NCBI RefSeq assembly: GCF_040703125.1
Contig: NZ_CP160035.1
Span: 2,046,001-2,110,000, forward strand
Reading direction: 5' to 3'
Length of the DNA stretch: 64,000 bases
Source: Flavobacterium ovatum
GTDB taxonomy: Bacteria; Bacteroidota; Bacteroidia; Flavobacteriales; Flavobacteriaceae
In this document: piece after piece, positions 44,392 to 53,314 of the stretch
How positions within the stretch are numbered: the first letter of the stretch is position 1
Layout of the letters: each line of letters begins with the position of its first letter
Position numbers and translations under genes: made by a program
The notes under the pieces: model-generated
Database searches by the model: none
Told to the model about the DNA's origin: nothing
What the model saw: the letters and a program-made list of their open reading frames with translations, nothing else

Positions 44392-44435
44392 CAAAAGTAG
44401 GGTAGTACTGCATGATTAAAAATGATAATTGTCAT
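44392..44435 (-). promoter_or_regulatory. Fnr-type box and -7 element of hemN
   Basis: ATGATAATTGTCAT (44422-44435, palindromic but for one pair) and, on the minus strand, TACTTTTG (44399-44392). The box centre to final G distance is 36.5 bases, the same as at the other three promoters. Confidence 0.8.
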
Positions 44436-44442
44436 GTTCAGA

Positions 44443-44513
44443 AAAAATCAAAAATCAAAAATCAAAGGTCAATGTCAAAAGTCAATGTCAAAAGTTAAAA
44501 GTCAAAAAATCAA
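44443..44513. repeat. AAAATCA/AAAGTCA low-complexity tract
   Basis: Degenerate direct repeats such as TCAAAAATCAAAAATCAAA and GTCAATGTCAAAAGTCAATG. It lies between the hemN promoter and the hairpin plus heptamer array and matches, in inverse orientation, the spacer at 39940-40270. Confidence 0.6.
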
Positions 44514-44560
44514 AGAGGTTAATTTCAAAAATTAAGAATTAATTTTTGAAATTAACCTCT
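44514..44560. repeat. Perfect 20-bp inverted repeat
   Basis: 44514-44533 and 44541-44560 are exact reverse complements with a 7-nt loop. The right arm ends in AACCTCT, the first unit of the heptamer array that follows. Confidence 0.85.
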
Positions 44561-44644
44561 AACCTCTAACCTCTAACCTCTAACCTCTAACCTCTAACCT
44601 CTAATCTCTAATCTCTAATCTCTAACCTCTAACCTCTAACCTCT
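44554..44644. repeat. Heptamer array, 13 units of AAYCTCT
   Basis: Seven AACCTCT, three AATCTCT and three AACCTCT units in a row without interruption, ending exactly at the base before the stop codon of the DUF349 gene (44645-44647, minus strand). As mRNA of that gene it would read as AGAGGTT repeats in the 3' untranslated region. Confidence 0.95.
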
Positions 44645-46585
44645 CTATTCCTGGTTTAGATTGCGTAACTGTGCTAGTTTTTCTTTCCAAGTGTCAAGGC
44701 TTTCCTTGTGAATGGCAATGTTTTTGCGCACTTCTAATACAATTGAATTCTCTTTTTTTGCGTTTTTTGTATTGGCAAAAAACTGAATGTTATTTTCTAA
44801 TTGAAAAATTTCATTTTGCACTTCATCAATTTTACGAATGATAAAAATCTTTTCGTTTTCAATTTTGCGAGTATCGTTGTTTTCAGACAAGTTGTCCAAA
44901 CGATTTGCAAAACGCATCATATCACCTTCTTTTTTGCTTAAACTTAGTTTGTCAAAAAGGGCATCCAATATTTTATTGAATTTACCTTCGATATGTCTTC
45001 TTTGTTGTGGAACTCTTCCAAAACTTTTCCAAGTTTCAATATGAGCCTTGATAGCATCCAAATCGGTTTTGTGTTCTCCTACTAATTGAAATTCTCTTAA
45101 CGATTCCAAATAGGCTTTCTTTTTATCAAAAGCTTCAATTTCTTCGCTATTTTCTTCGTGTTTGAACTCTTTTAATTGGTCAAAATAATGGTTGCAAGCG
45201 GCTTTAAATTCTTTCCAGATTTTATCGGAATATTTTCTTGGCACATGACCTATTTGTTTCCATTCATTCTGAATTTGCTTCATGATAGGCGTGGTAATAG
45301 CAAAGTCAGTACTGTTTTGTAATTCTACTGCTTTGGCTACTAAGGCATTTTTCTGGGCTAGATTATCGTTTTGATCTTTTTTGATTTCTTTGTAAAAAGA
45401 ATTTTTAAAAGAATTGAAGTTTCGTACGGCAGTTTTAAAAGCAGCCCAAGTTTCTTCATTGACATCAGCAGGAACTTTTCCAGCATTAAAAAAAGCAGTT
45501 CTTAAAGCTTCTACTTTTTCAATTTGAACTAACCATTGGGAATGTGAATTCACTTTTACAGTTCCTAATGTTTCAATTTCAGCAATGATTAGTTTTTTGT
45601 TGCTAAGGTTTTCAACTTCGTTTCCTCTTTGTTTTTCAAAAAGTTGCTCTCTTTTGTCGTGAATTTGTTTGGTGTAATCACTAAATTGATTCCAGATTTC
45701 ATCACGGTGCTCTCTAGAAACAGGTCCAATATCTTCTTTCCAAATACGGTGAAGATCTTGAAGTTCTCTAAAGGCTTTATTGATATCTTCTTCGTCTGCC
45801 AAAATAGCAACACGTTCAATAATTTTATGTTTTTGTTCTAAATTGTGTTTAAAGTCTACATCACGAGCTTCTCTATCCAAGTGCAAAATGTCGTAGAAAT
45901 TTTCCACATGAAAATGGTAGTTATTCCAAACATGGTTGTATTTGTCTTTTGGAATAGGGCCAGCATTTTTCCATCTTTCTCTTAATTCATTAAAATGTTT
46001 TAAGGTGTCTTTGATGTGTTCTTGTGGATTGATGAGTTCTTTTAGTTCCTCAACAATAGCTAATCTGTTTTCAAGATTGGATTTTAGATTGGTTTCTAAA
46101 CTTTTGAAATGAGCATTTTTTTTGTTTTTATATTCGGTATAATGATGATCAAAGGTTGATTTTAAAGGCAAATGATATTGGAAATCTTCAGTAGTATCTG
46201 GGTTTTCATTATGAAATTCTTCCTTTTTTTCTTCAATAAAATGATAGTATTTAGCTAAAAACGATTTTTTAATTTCATCTATATGTTCTTTAATAGACAT
46301 CACTTTGTCTGTGGTAACTAGTTTATGTAGTTCATCCACAAGAGATTCCATTGAAAGCGTGTCGTAATCCAACAAAGGGATTTCATGACGCTCTCTTAGA
46401 GTTTCATCTTCGCTTTCTTCTGCATTAGATTCGTCTATAGCATTTAATGCATTTTGGTTTTTGTTAGCCTCGGCTACTGGTGTGTCCTCGGTCTCTTCTA
46501 CATCTGCTGTTGGTGATGATTCATTAGAGTCAGTAATCAAATTTCCATCTGCATCTTGCAGGTTATCGTGTTGTTCTTCTAACAT
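44645..46585 (-). CDS. DUF349-repeat protein
   Basis: Protein of 646 residues. The first 95 are acidic and disordered (ESNAEESEDETLRERHE). The rest consists of five or more DUF349 helical repeats, each with a W-x-x-[IA]-G-x-[VI]-[PS] core: RWKNAGPIPKDKYNHVWNNY, WKEDIGPVSREHRDEIWNQF, FFNAGKVPADVNEETWAAF, EWKQIGHVPRKYSDKIWKEF and WKSFGRVPQQRRHIEGKF. A C-terminal coiled coil follows. The family is widespread in Bacteroidota; its cellular role is not established. Cytoplasmic, single gene. Confidence 0.9.
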   Translation of the reverse strand: MLEEQHDNLQDADGNLITDSNESSPTADVEETEDTPVAEANKNQNALNAIDESNAEESEDETLRERHEIPLLDYDTLSMESLVDELHKLVTTDKVMSIKEHIDEIKKSFLAKYYHFIEEKKEEFHNENPDTTEDFQYHLPLKSTFDHHYTEYKNKKNAHFKSLETNLKSNLENRLAIVEELKELINPQEHIKDTLKHFNELRERWKNAGPIPKDKYNHVWNNYHFHVENFYDILHLDREARDVDFKHNLEQKHKIIERVAILADEEDINKAFRELQDLHRIWKEDIGPVSREHRDEIWNQFSDYTKQIHDKREQLFEKQRGNEVENLSNKKLIIAEIETLGTVKVNSHSQWLVQIEKVEALRTAFFNAGKVPADVNEETWAAFKTAVRNFNSFKNSFYKEIKKDQNDNLAQKNALVAKAVELQNSTDFAITTPIMKQIQNEWKQIGHVPRKYSDKIWKEFKAACNHYFDQLKEFKHEENSEEIEAFDKKKAYLESLREFQLVGEHKTDLDAIKAHIETWKSFGRVPQQRRHIEGKFNKILDALFDKLSLSKKEGDMMRFANRLDNLSENNDTRKIENEKIFIIRKIDEVQNEIFQLENNIQFFANTKNAKKENSIVLEVRKNIAIHKESLDTWKEKLAQLRNLNQE

Positions 46586-47007
46586 TGGTTCAATGTTTAA
46601 GGTTTTTATTTATTGAACACGAAAGATAGTGAAGAGTGGTTGAAATACAAAATAATTCTAATATTTAGGACAGATTTGTATGTAAATTAAGATATTTGAA
46701 GTTCTTGTGCTAAATGGTTAAGAATTAGATAAATTACGGTTTTAAAGATATTTAGTGGTGTATCGGTTTGCTTTTTTAAACCATTTTATTTTTTTTGAGT
46801 CTAAATTAAACTAGGAGACCTTTTAGATTTAGTAATTCCCCTTTTTTCGATATTTAATTAAGGATGATTCTTTACTGTAAGTTAAAGTTTTTTAAAAAAA
46901 GTAATAATTGATAGTATATTCGATTAGAAAATAAGAACTTTGTTTGTCCTAAACTAAAAATTAACCAAAATAACGGCTATAATTGAGCTATAATAATTAA
47001 AATAAAA
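46586..47007. other. Divergent intergenic region
   Basis: About 420 AT-rich bases between divergent genes. I see no hairpin of note, no repeat copy and no small gene. Confidence 0.4.
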
Positions 47008-48150
47008 GTGAATAAACGACAAAAAAAAATCGGGTTGTACGCATTAGTGACACTCGGTATTATTACAATTGCTTTTGGATACTCAAAATGTGTTAATACT
47101 CCTAAGCAAGATATAGCCCAAGACTGTATTGATGATAATTCGGTAGAAAGAAGCTCATTGTACAAGCCAACTATCGAAAATAAAAAGAATAGACCTGCAA
47201 CAGCTGCTCCTAAAGGAATGGTGTGGATTCCAGGAGGAGAATTTTCAATGGGAAGTGATATTTCTGATGAAAGCTTATGCAGTGTTAAAGGGATAACTAA
47301 AGATGCATCACCTATACATCAAGTATATGTAGATGGTTTTTGGATGGATGAAGCAGAAGTGACAAATGATCAATTTGAAGCTTTTGTAAAGGCAACAGGC
47401 TATGTAACGGTTGCGGAAATAAAACCAACAACTGAGGATTTACCAAATGTGCCAGAAGAATATTTAATTGCGGGTTCTGCTATTTTTAAACCAACATCGA
47501 GTAAAGTTGATTTGAATAATTTCTTGCAATGGTGGGATTTTGTTGGAGGAACCGATTGGAAACATCCATTAGGTCCTAATAGTGATCTGAAAAATAAAGG
47601 AAACTATCCGGTTGTTCATATTGCTTATGAGGATGCTGTAGCATATTCAAAATGGGCAGGAAAGAGATTAGCGACTGAAGCCGAGTGGGAATTTGCAGCT
47701 CGTGGTGGTAAGTCTGGTGAATTGTATTCTTGGGGAAATACATTGAAAGTGGATGGAAAATTCCAAGCCAATATTTTTGAAGGAACTTTTCCTGTTGAAA
47801 AAGGAGATACGGGTGAAGATGGATTTGTAGGGATTGCACCAGTGAAACAATATAAACCAAATGCATATGGATTATATGATGTAGGTGGAAATGTTTGGGA
47901 ATGGGTACACGATTGGTATAGTGAAACTTATTATGCTGAAATTAGTGAAAGTAGCAAAGTGGTTCGTAATCCTCAAGGTCCCGAAACTGCTCCTTATGAC
48001 ACGTCTGGAAACAATGAGTTGAAACGTGTACATAGAGGAGGTTCTTTTTTATGTACAAGTGAATATTGCAGTCGTTACATGGTAGGAACTAGAGGGAATG
48101 GTGAAATCAAATCAGGAGCCAATCATCTTGGTTTTAGATGTGTGAAATAG
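47008..48150 (+). CDS. Formylglycine-generating enzyme (SUMF1 family)
   Basis: Protein of 380 residues with an N-terminal membrane anchor or signal (LYALVTLGIITIAFGYSKCV) and then an FGE-sulfatase domain (about 70-380): GMVWIPGGEFSMGSD, FWMDEAEVTNDQFEAFVKAT, KRLATEAEWEFAARGG, NVWEWVHDWY. The two catalytic cysteines are kept with family spacing in GGSFLCTSEYCSRYMVGTRG (about 348 and 353), so it should be an active aerobic FGE that oxidises the sulfatase cysteine to formylglycine, rather than a GldK-type structural homologue. Start codon is GTG. The natural client in this window is the sulfatase at 41292-42941. Confidence 0.9.
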   Translation: MNKRQKKIGLYALVTLGIITIAFGYSKCVNTPKQDIAQDCIDDNSVERSSLYKPTIENKKNRPATAAPKGMVWIPGGEFSMGSDISDESLCSVKGITKDASPIHQVYVDGFWMDEAEVTNDQFEAFVKATGYVTVAEIKPTTEDLPNVPEEYLIAGSAIFKPTSSKVDLNNFLQWWDFVGGTDWKHPLGPNSDLKNKGNYPVVHIAYEDAVAYSKWAGKRLATEAEWEFAARGGKSGELYSWGNTLKVDGKFQANIFEGTFPVEKGDTGEDGFVGIAPVKQYKPNAYGLYDVGGNVWEWVHDWYSETYYAEISESSKVVRNPQGPETAPYDTSGNNELKRVHRGGSFLCTSEYCSRYMVGTRGNGEIKSGANHLGFRCVK

Positions 48151-48170
48151 TTAGGATTTGAAATAGAGTT

Positions 48171-48202
48171 AAAGCCCCATGAACTGTTGTTTTTGGGGCT
48201 TT
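48171..48202 (+). terminator. Terminator of the FGE gene
   Basis: AAAGCCCCA (48171-48179) / TGGGGCTTT (48194-48202) followed by a T-run. Confidence 0.8.
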
Positions 48203-48336
48203 TTTTATAAAGTTAATAGGCTAAATTTAATTAGAAGTTGTACACGAAGGTTTTTAGCTGAAACTTAGAATACTTCATTGTGGTTTATGAAAATTATTGG
48301 AATTGTAGTTTAAAAAGGATATTAGTCTGTTTGGTA

Positions 48337-48897
48337 TTAATAATACAATCTAAAATCAAGTAGTTTGCAAAGGGCATAATGTTTCTGGTGCAGTTCCTCT
48401 ACAATTGTTCTCAAGTCGTCTTCGTCTTGGCACAAATTAAAAAAAGCATAGTCAAGATGATGGCTAGGAAATTGTTTGCTAGCCATTCCATATCCCGAAA
48501 CGGCGCTTGCTCCAGTGACATCCAAGAAGTATTGTGCCTCTTCGGTGCTTAAATTGACTAGTTTGGTGTTGGCAAAATGAAGAATCTTTCCTTTCATCTT
48601 TCCTTCAAATAGTTCTGCTATTTCTTCAAAGCTGTAATAGTAGTTGTTTAAGCAAATACTATTCGCTTCACCAGGCATTACTAAATAAATAATTTCGTAG
48701 TCCTTAAAATTATGATCGTCATACAATAAAGTTTGTAGGCTTTCTTCAAGTCCTTCAATTGTATCACAGGTTTTGTGAATACTAGTAATTCCTAGATGAA
48801 AAGCTAGATTTTCAAGGTTTTCAAGTGTTTTAGTAGTGGTTTCTATTTCAACGTCGGCTACTGCTTCGAGGCAGAAAATAAATTTATCCTGATCCAT
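48337..48897 (-). CDS. Hypothetical protein, 186 aa
   Basis: Soluble acidic protein of 186 residues, MDQDKFIFCLEAVADVEIET..., with YEIIYLVMPGEANSICLNNY, FANTKLVNLSTEEAQYFLDV and TGASAVSGYGMASKQFPSHH. The alternating strands and helices, and the segment around a glycine-rich TGASAVSGYG, recall a small Rossmann- or caspase-like fold of a DUF family found in flavobacteria, but I cannot name it with confidence. No operon partner. Confidence 0.7.
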   Translation of the reverse strand: MDQDKFIFCLEAVADVEIETTTKTLENLENLAFHLGITSIHKTCDTIEGLEESLQTLLYDDHNFKDYEIIYLVMPGEANSICLNNYYYSFEEIAELFEGKMKGKILHFANTKLVNLSTEEAQYFLDVTGASAVSGYGMASKQFPSHHLDYAFFNLCQDEDDLRTIVEELHQKHYALCKLLDFRLYY

Positions 48898-49460
48898 TTT
48901 GTTTATTGATGCGATTAGTTCTGCAAAAATATAATTTCATGGAGAAATAGAGTAGTTGTATAGTCATAAAAAAACGCCCTAGATCATTTTAAGTAGGAAG
49001 TTGATTGATGTTGTCTCTTGTGATTTTAATAATTGTGACACTAAAGACACAAAATTCGAATCTTTTAGTAGAAGATTTAAAGATTTCAAATGACTTTTAA
49101 TTTCTAATTAAAAGTCATTATAAATATGGGTTAAAGTCATATTGGATATACAAACAAAAACGGCAGATTAAGTTAAGCTACATTTTTGGAATTAATTTGA
49201 CTAGTAGATTTCTTCAAAAATTGCCTTATACAACGCAGAATACCTTAACCTTCTGTGGCACTTTTGTAGGCAACTCCATAATAAAATCTAAGTTCTCTAA
49301 AGTGAAATTATCTTTTTTTTCGCATAGCATATTTATGAAAAGATTAAAAATCTTTAAAAAATCTTTAAAAAAGAATAATTATCTTAATTTAAATTAAAAC
49401 TAGAATAATTCATCTTTTATTTTCAAATTTGCAAGGTAAAAATACTAAATATTTTATCTC
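48898..49460. other. Long leader/intergenic region before mesX
   Basis: About 560 bases without a gene. A perfect 14-bp hairpin with a 3-nt loop lies at 49089-49119 (AATGACTTTTAATT / AATTAAAAGTCATT), followed by a further AAAGTCATA. A weak -7 element CAAATTTG is at 49424-49431. I looked for a SAM or cobalamin riboswitch core, as expected before a methionine gene, and did not see one. Confidence 0.5.
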
Positions 49461-50507
49461 ATGAAAGCGAATTTACAGGAAGATTTAAGAATAAAAGACA
49501 AGAAAAATATTGAAAATACCCACAATACAATGAGGAATGAATTTACATTCACATTAGAAAGTATTTATTTCAATGAAAACTATATTCCATCCAACAGTAC
49601 ACGCGCAACAACCAATTTTGCTAATTTGGCAAGAGGAGCGAGTCGTCAAGAAAATCTACGCAATACGATTAATATGATTAACAATCGTTTTAATACCTTG
49701 GCGAATTGGGATAATCCTAATAATGATCGCTATTCGGTTGAATTAGAAATAGTTTCTGTTTATATTGATATTGATGGTAGTGGTAAATCATTCCCATCGA
49801 TTGAGATTTTAAAAACACATATTATCGATCACAAAACAGGAAAACGCATCGAAGGTATTGTTGGAAATAATTTCTCGTCTTACGTCCGTGATTATGATTT
49901 TAGCGTATTGCTTTCAGAACATACCAAGGATGAAAATAATAGTAGCATGCCTGCTAATTTTGGTGAATTACACGGCAATATATTCAAGCATTTTGTAAAT
50001 TCAGATACTTACAAAAAACACTTTACCAAACCACCGGTTATATGTTTAAGTGTATCAAATAATAAAACGTATCATCGTACAGGAAACCATCATCCGGTAT
50101 TAGGTTTTGAATACCAAACCAGCGATTCTTCTTTAACAGATCAATACTTCAAAAAAATGGGTGTGCAGGCTCGTTATTTTATGCCTCCTAATAGCGTGGC
50201 TCCTTTGACGTTTTATTTCTTTGGCGAGCTACTAACAGATTATACAAACCTTGAATTAATCAGTACCATTAGTACAATGGAAACGTTTCAAAAGATTTAT
50301 AGACCTGAAATTTATAATGCCAATTCTGCTGCAGCATCCTGTTTTAAGCCAAGTTTAAATAATCAAGACCATTCTTTAACAAAAATTATATACAACCGAG
50401 AAGAACGATCTCAGTTAGCAATTGAGCAAGGTAAATTTGCAGAAAAGCATTTCATATTACCTAACAAAAGTGTCTTAGAGCAATGGTCTGCTAATTTTGC
50501 TATTTAA
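49461..50507 (+). CDS. mesX: MesX (DUF1852), partner of methionine synthase MesD
   Basis: Protein of up to 348 residues. Homologues begin at RNEFTFTLESIYFNENY, so the true start may be the ATG at 49530 rather than 49461. Conserved stretches TNFANLARGASRQENLRN, DRYSVELEIVSVYIDIDG, FSSYVRDYDFSVLLSEH and RYFMPPNSVAPLTFYF identify DUF1852. Published fitness work (Price, Deutschbauer and Arkin) named this family MesX, required together with oxygen by the short methionine synthase MesD. The mesD gene follows 30 bases downstream, as in other species. Its biochemical role is still unclear. Confidence 0.92.
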   Translation: MKANLQEDLRIKDKKNIENTHNTMRNEFTFTLESIYFNENYIPSNSTRATTNFANLARGASRQENLRNTINMINNRFNTLANWDNPNNDRYSVELEIVSVYIDIDGSGKSFPSIEILKTHIIDHKTGKRIEGIVGNNFSSYVRDYDFSVLLSEHTKDENNSSMPANFGELHGNIFKHFVNSDTYKKHFTKPPVICLSVSNNKTYHRTGNHHPVLGFEYQTSDSSLTDQYFKKMGVQARYFMPPNSVAPLTFYFFGELLTDYTNLELISTISTMETFQKIYRPEIYNANSAAASCFKPSLNNQDHSLTKIIYNREERSQLAIEQGKFAEKHFILPNKSVLEQWSANFAI

Positions 50508-50537
50508 TTAATTACAACACATTAAATTTATTTGATT

Positions 50538-51584
50538 ATGAAAAAATTATTACCAACCTCAATTGTTGGAAGTTTACCAAAGCCTTCTTGGCTTGCACCA
50601 CCCGAAAAACTTTGGTCACCTTGGAAATTAGAAGGGGATCAGTTAGTTGAAGGGAAACAAGATGCTTTGCGCATTTCGTTCCAGGAACAGCAATTAGCAG
50701 GGGTTGACATAATTAGTGATGGTGAGCAAACACGTCAACATTTTGTAACGACTTTTATCGAGCATTTAAGCGGTGTCGATTTTGAAAACCGTAAAATTGT
50801 AAAAATTCGGGATCGTTATGATGCGAGTGTACCTATTGTTGTAGATGAAGTTAGACGTCAAAAAGCAGTTTTTGTTGATGATGCTAAATTTTTACGTACA
50901 CTGACTAATAAGCCTATAAAATGGGCATTACCTGGCCCGATGACAATGGTAGATACCTTATACGATGATCATTACAAAAGCCGAGAAAAGCTGGCATGGG
51001 AATTTGCGAAAGCGCTTAATGAGGAGGCAAGAGAACTTCAAGATGCAGGAGTAGATATTATCCAGTTTGATGAACCTGCATTTAATGTATTCTTTAATGA
51101 AGTAAACGATTGGGGAATGGCAGTACTAGAAAAAGCTATTGAAGGTTTAAAATGTCAAACTGCTATCCATATTTGTTACGGTTATGGAATAAAAGCGAAT
51201 AATGATTGGAAAAAGACATTAGGATCAGAATGGCGTCAATATGAAGAAATTTTTCCTAAAATTCAAAAATCTAACATTGATATTGTGTCATTAGAATGTC
51301 ATAACTCACGTGTACCTTTTAATTTAATGGAACTTATTCGTGGTAAAAAAGTAATGGTTGGTGCCATTGATGTAGCAACCAACACTATCGAAACACCCGA
51401 AGAAATAGCTGACACCTTGCGTAAAGCGCTGGAGTTTGTGGATGCCGAAAACCTTTATCCTAGTACAAACTGTGGTATGGCTCCATTATCTCGAACTGTA
51501 GCTAGCGGTAAGTTAAGTGCTTTAAGCGCGGGAGCAGAGATTATACGTCAAGAACTTGGTGTTTCGTCACAATGTATTGATTAG
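50538..51584 (+). CDS. mesD: Core methionine synthase MesD (MetE C-terminal type)
   Basis: Protein of 348 residues corresponding only to the catalytic half of MetE. Zinc-ligand positions are visible in AIHICYGYG (His and Cys, about 210), SLECHNS (Glu, about 252) and TNCGMAPLS (Cys, about 311); IIQFDEPAFNVFF and WALPGPMTMVDTLY are family signatures. MesD makes methionine from homocysteine without the N-terminal folate-binding half, depending on MesX and O2; the methyl donor is not settled from sequence. Start is the ATG at 50538, after a TTG that was not chosen. Confidence 0.93.
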   Translation: MKKLLPTSIVGSLPKPSWLAPPEKLWSPWKLEGDQLVEGKQDALRISFQEQQLAGVDIISDGEQTRQHFVTTFIEHLSGVDFENRKIVKIRDRYDASVPIVVDEVRRQKAVFVDDAKFLRTLTNKPIKWALPGPMTMVDTLYDDHYKSREKLAWEFAKALNEEARELQDAGVDIIQFDEPAFNVFFNEVNDWGMAVLEKAIEGLKCQTAIHICYGYGIKANNDWKKTLGSEWRQYEEIFPKIQKSNIDIVSLECHNSRVPFNLMELIRGKKVMVGAIDVATNTIETPEEIADTLRKALEFVDAENLYPSTNCGMAPLSRTVASGKLSALSAGAEIIRQELGVSSQCID

Positions 51585-51711
51585 GTAATGTGGTTGAAAA
51601 TTGATGATGATTTTTACTCTCTATTGATTTTAGATTCATGTCAAATTGAAGAAGAGATTTGTTCTGTAAGGAACAACCAATGACCAATAAGTTTGATACG
51701 TATAGAATATA

Positions 51712-51739
51712 AAAAGGCAGTTTTCACTGCTTTTTTTTG
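51712..51739 (+). terminator. Terminator of the mesXD operon
   Basis: AAAAGGCAG / CTGCTTTT stem with a bulge, followed by a run of eight Ts. Confidence 0.65.
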
Positions 51740-52157
51740 TTGCCTTTTTTTAAATGTTCTTTAGTTAAAGAATTCTACTTATAAATTTAATTTTTAGAAT
51801 AAAAAGACAATTCTAAAGAGTTTTTTCTCCTTCTTCAACTCAACTCGCGATGTCATTTAAGTTTTCTTTCAGCTTTCTGATAAATGATTCTTTTGATTTT
51901 GTTGAGGTTGTATTATTAAGTTATGTATGACTAGTTATTGCCTATATCGCAATTAAGTTCTGCATGTTTATTTTTTAGGACACTAAGCGAATAGTTTTAA
52001 TCATTTAAATATTGAAAAACTTTAGACAGGACTTTTTCGGGTTTTTCATAAATAAAAAAAAGTTTACTGAAACGAATTTCAATAAACTTCTTCTAACATC
52101 CTGTTCTATAACTTCTAAATGCTTTTTATAAAACCAAAACAGCATAAGGCAAAAGCA
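51740..52157. other. Intergenic region, possible gene remnant
   Basis: No intact gene. On the minus strand around 51840-51905 a short frame reads STKSKESFIRKLKENLNDIA before a stop, which could be the tail of a lost gene, but it is too short to claim. Confidence 0.35.
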
Positions 52158-53150
52158 TTATTCTTCATTTCGTCGGGCCATCTTCTGAGCGATGATGCTG
52201 GCTGCAGTCAATTGCAAGGCATGATAGAGCATTAGTGGTAACAATATGATACCTGTGATGGTACTGTGCGGGAAAAGCACTTTTGACATGACGGTTCCAT
52301 GTACCAATGACTTTTTAGAGCCGCAAAATAAAACGGTGATACGATCTTTAACTGAAAAGCCAAAAAGTGTACTGAGTAGACCTACACAAAAGAAGACAAC
52401 CAAAAATAAGGTCATCATTGCTACGGCGAGTGCGGCAAGCTCAAAGGCTGTGAAGCCTTCAAAAATATGTTCGGAGAATGACTTACAAAACGACGTATAA
52501 ATGATGGTAAGGATGATTGCTTGATCAAACTGTTTGAGCTGTTTCTTGTATTTTTCGGCTAGGGCACCAAAACGAGAGTTGAGGCAGATGCCAATGATGA
52601 CAGGCAATAGTACTTGAAGAATTAGCTTTATGAAGATTTGAGTAACATCAAAATCGCCTGTTACAGAAGCTATGAACAGTCCAACCCATAGCGGCGTAAC
52701 CACTACTCCTATCAAACTAGAGATGCTCGAATTGAAAATGGCGGCGGGGATGTTACCCTTGGCTATAGAAACCATGACCACGGAAGAGGAAACTGTGGAC
52801 GGTAAAGCTGCTAAAAAAAACACACCCAACCAAAGCAATTCGTACTCGGTGTTCATGAACAAAGGGCGAAATGCCAAAACAAGGAGCGGAAAAAACAAAA
52901 ACGTTGTTAGCTGAACGATAATATGCATTTTCCAGTTGACAAGTCCGGCTTTAAGTTTCTCAACACTTAGCCGCAAGCCATAAAACAAGAAAATCAACGA
53001 CACGCCTACATTGGCAATCTCCTCTAGAGAAACAGGTTCTTTGATCATGCCTGGCATCGGGAAAAAATAAGCTAGTAGGATCATGGCGCCTATCATTAAC
53101 AAGAAACTGTCAAAACCTACTTTACTTAATGCTTTTAATAACTTCTTCAA
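52158..53150 (-). CDS. Bile acid:sodium symporter-family transporter
   Basis: Protein of 330 residues with about ten membrane helices. It fits the SBF-like (BASS/YfeH-type) transporters: GVSLIFLFYGLRLSVEKLKA, FFLAALPSTVSSSVVMVSIA (the conserved crossing region), KDRITVLFCGSKKSLVHGTV. The last motif is typical of the YfeH group. The substrate is unknown; bile acids are not implied. The divergent neighbour is an Lrp-type regulator, a possible controller. Confidence 0.88.
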   Translation of the reverse strand: MKKLLKALSKVGFDSFLLMIGAMILLAYFFPMPGMIKEPVSLEEIANVGVSLIFLFYGLRLSVEKLKAGLVNWKMHIIVQLTTFLFFPLLVLAFRPLFMNTEYELLWLGVFFLAALPSTVSSSVVMVSIAKGNIPAAIFNSSISSLIGVVVTPLWVGLFIASVTGDFDVTQIFIKLILQVLLPVIIGICLNSRFGALAEKYKKQLKQFDQAIILTIIYTSFCKSFSEHIFEGFTAFELAALAVAMMTLFLVVFFCVGLLSTLFGFSVKDRITVLFCGSKKSLVHGTVMSKVLFPHSTITGIILLPLMLYHALQLTAASIIAQKMARRNEE

Positions 53151-53314
53151 GGTGATGTTGCTTTTTTTAGATTTTTATACTGCAAAAGTAAGTTTTACAG
53201 GTCATTAAAACTTATATTTAATCATAATAAGGTTTTTGTGTTTGCTTTTGATATATTTGAAGATTATTGTTCTTTATTCACCAATTAATTTAACCTTTTT
53301 AAGTAAAATATTCT

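Noticed and set aside
44554..44644. Heptamer array as a CRISPR or telomere
   Set aside because: The units are 7 bases with no spacers, so not CRISPR; it lies inside a chromosome next to genes, so the likeness to telomeric repeats is only superficial.
49197..49397. 66-codon frame upstream of mesX
   Set aside because: No family, poor start, AT-rich low-complexity end; better seen as leader sequence.
48898..49460. SAM or cobalamin riboswitch before mesXD
   Set aside because: Looked for the conserved core sequences of both and saw none; only a simple hairpin is present.
51840..51905. Possible C-terminal gene remnant on the minus strand
   Set aside because: Only about 20 plausible codons before a stop; too short to call a pseudogene.
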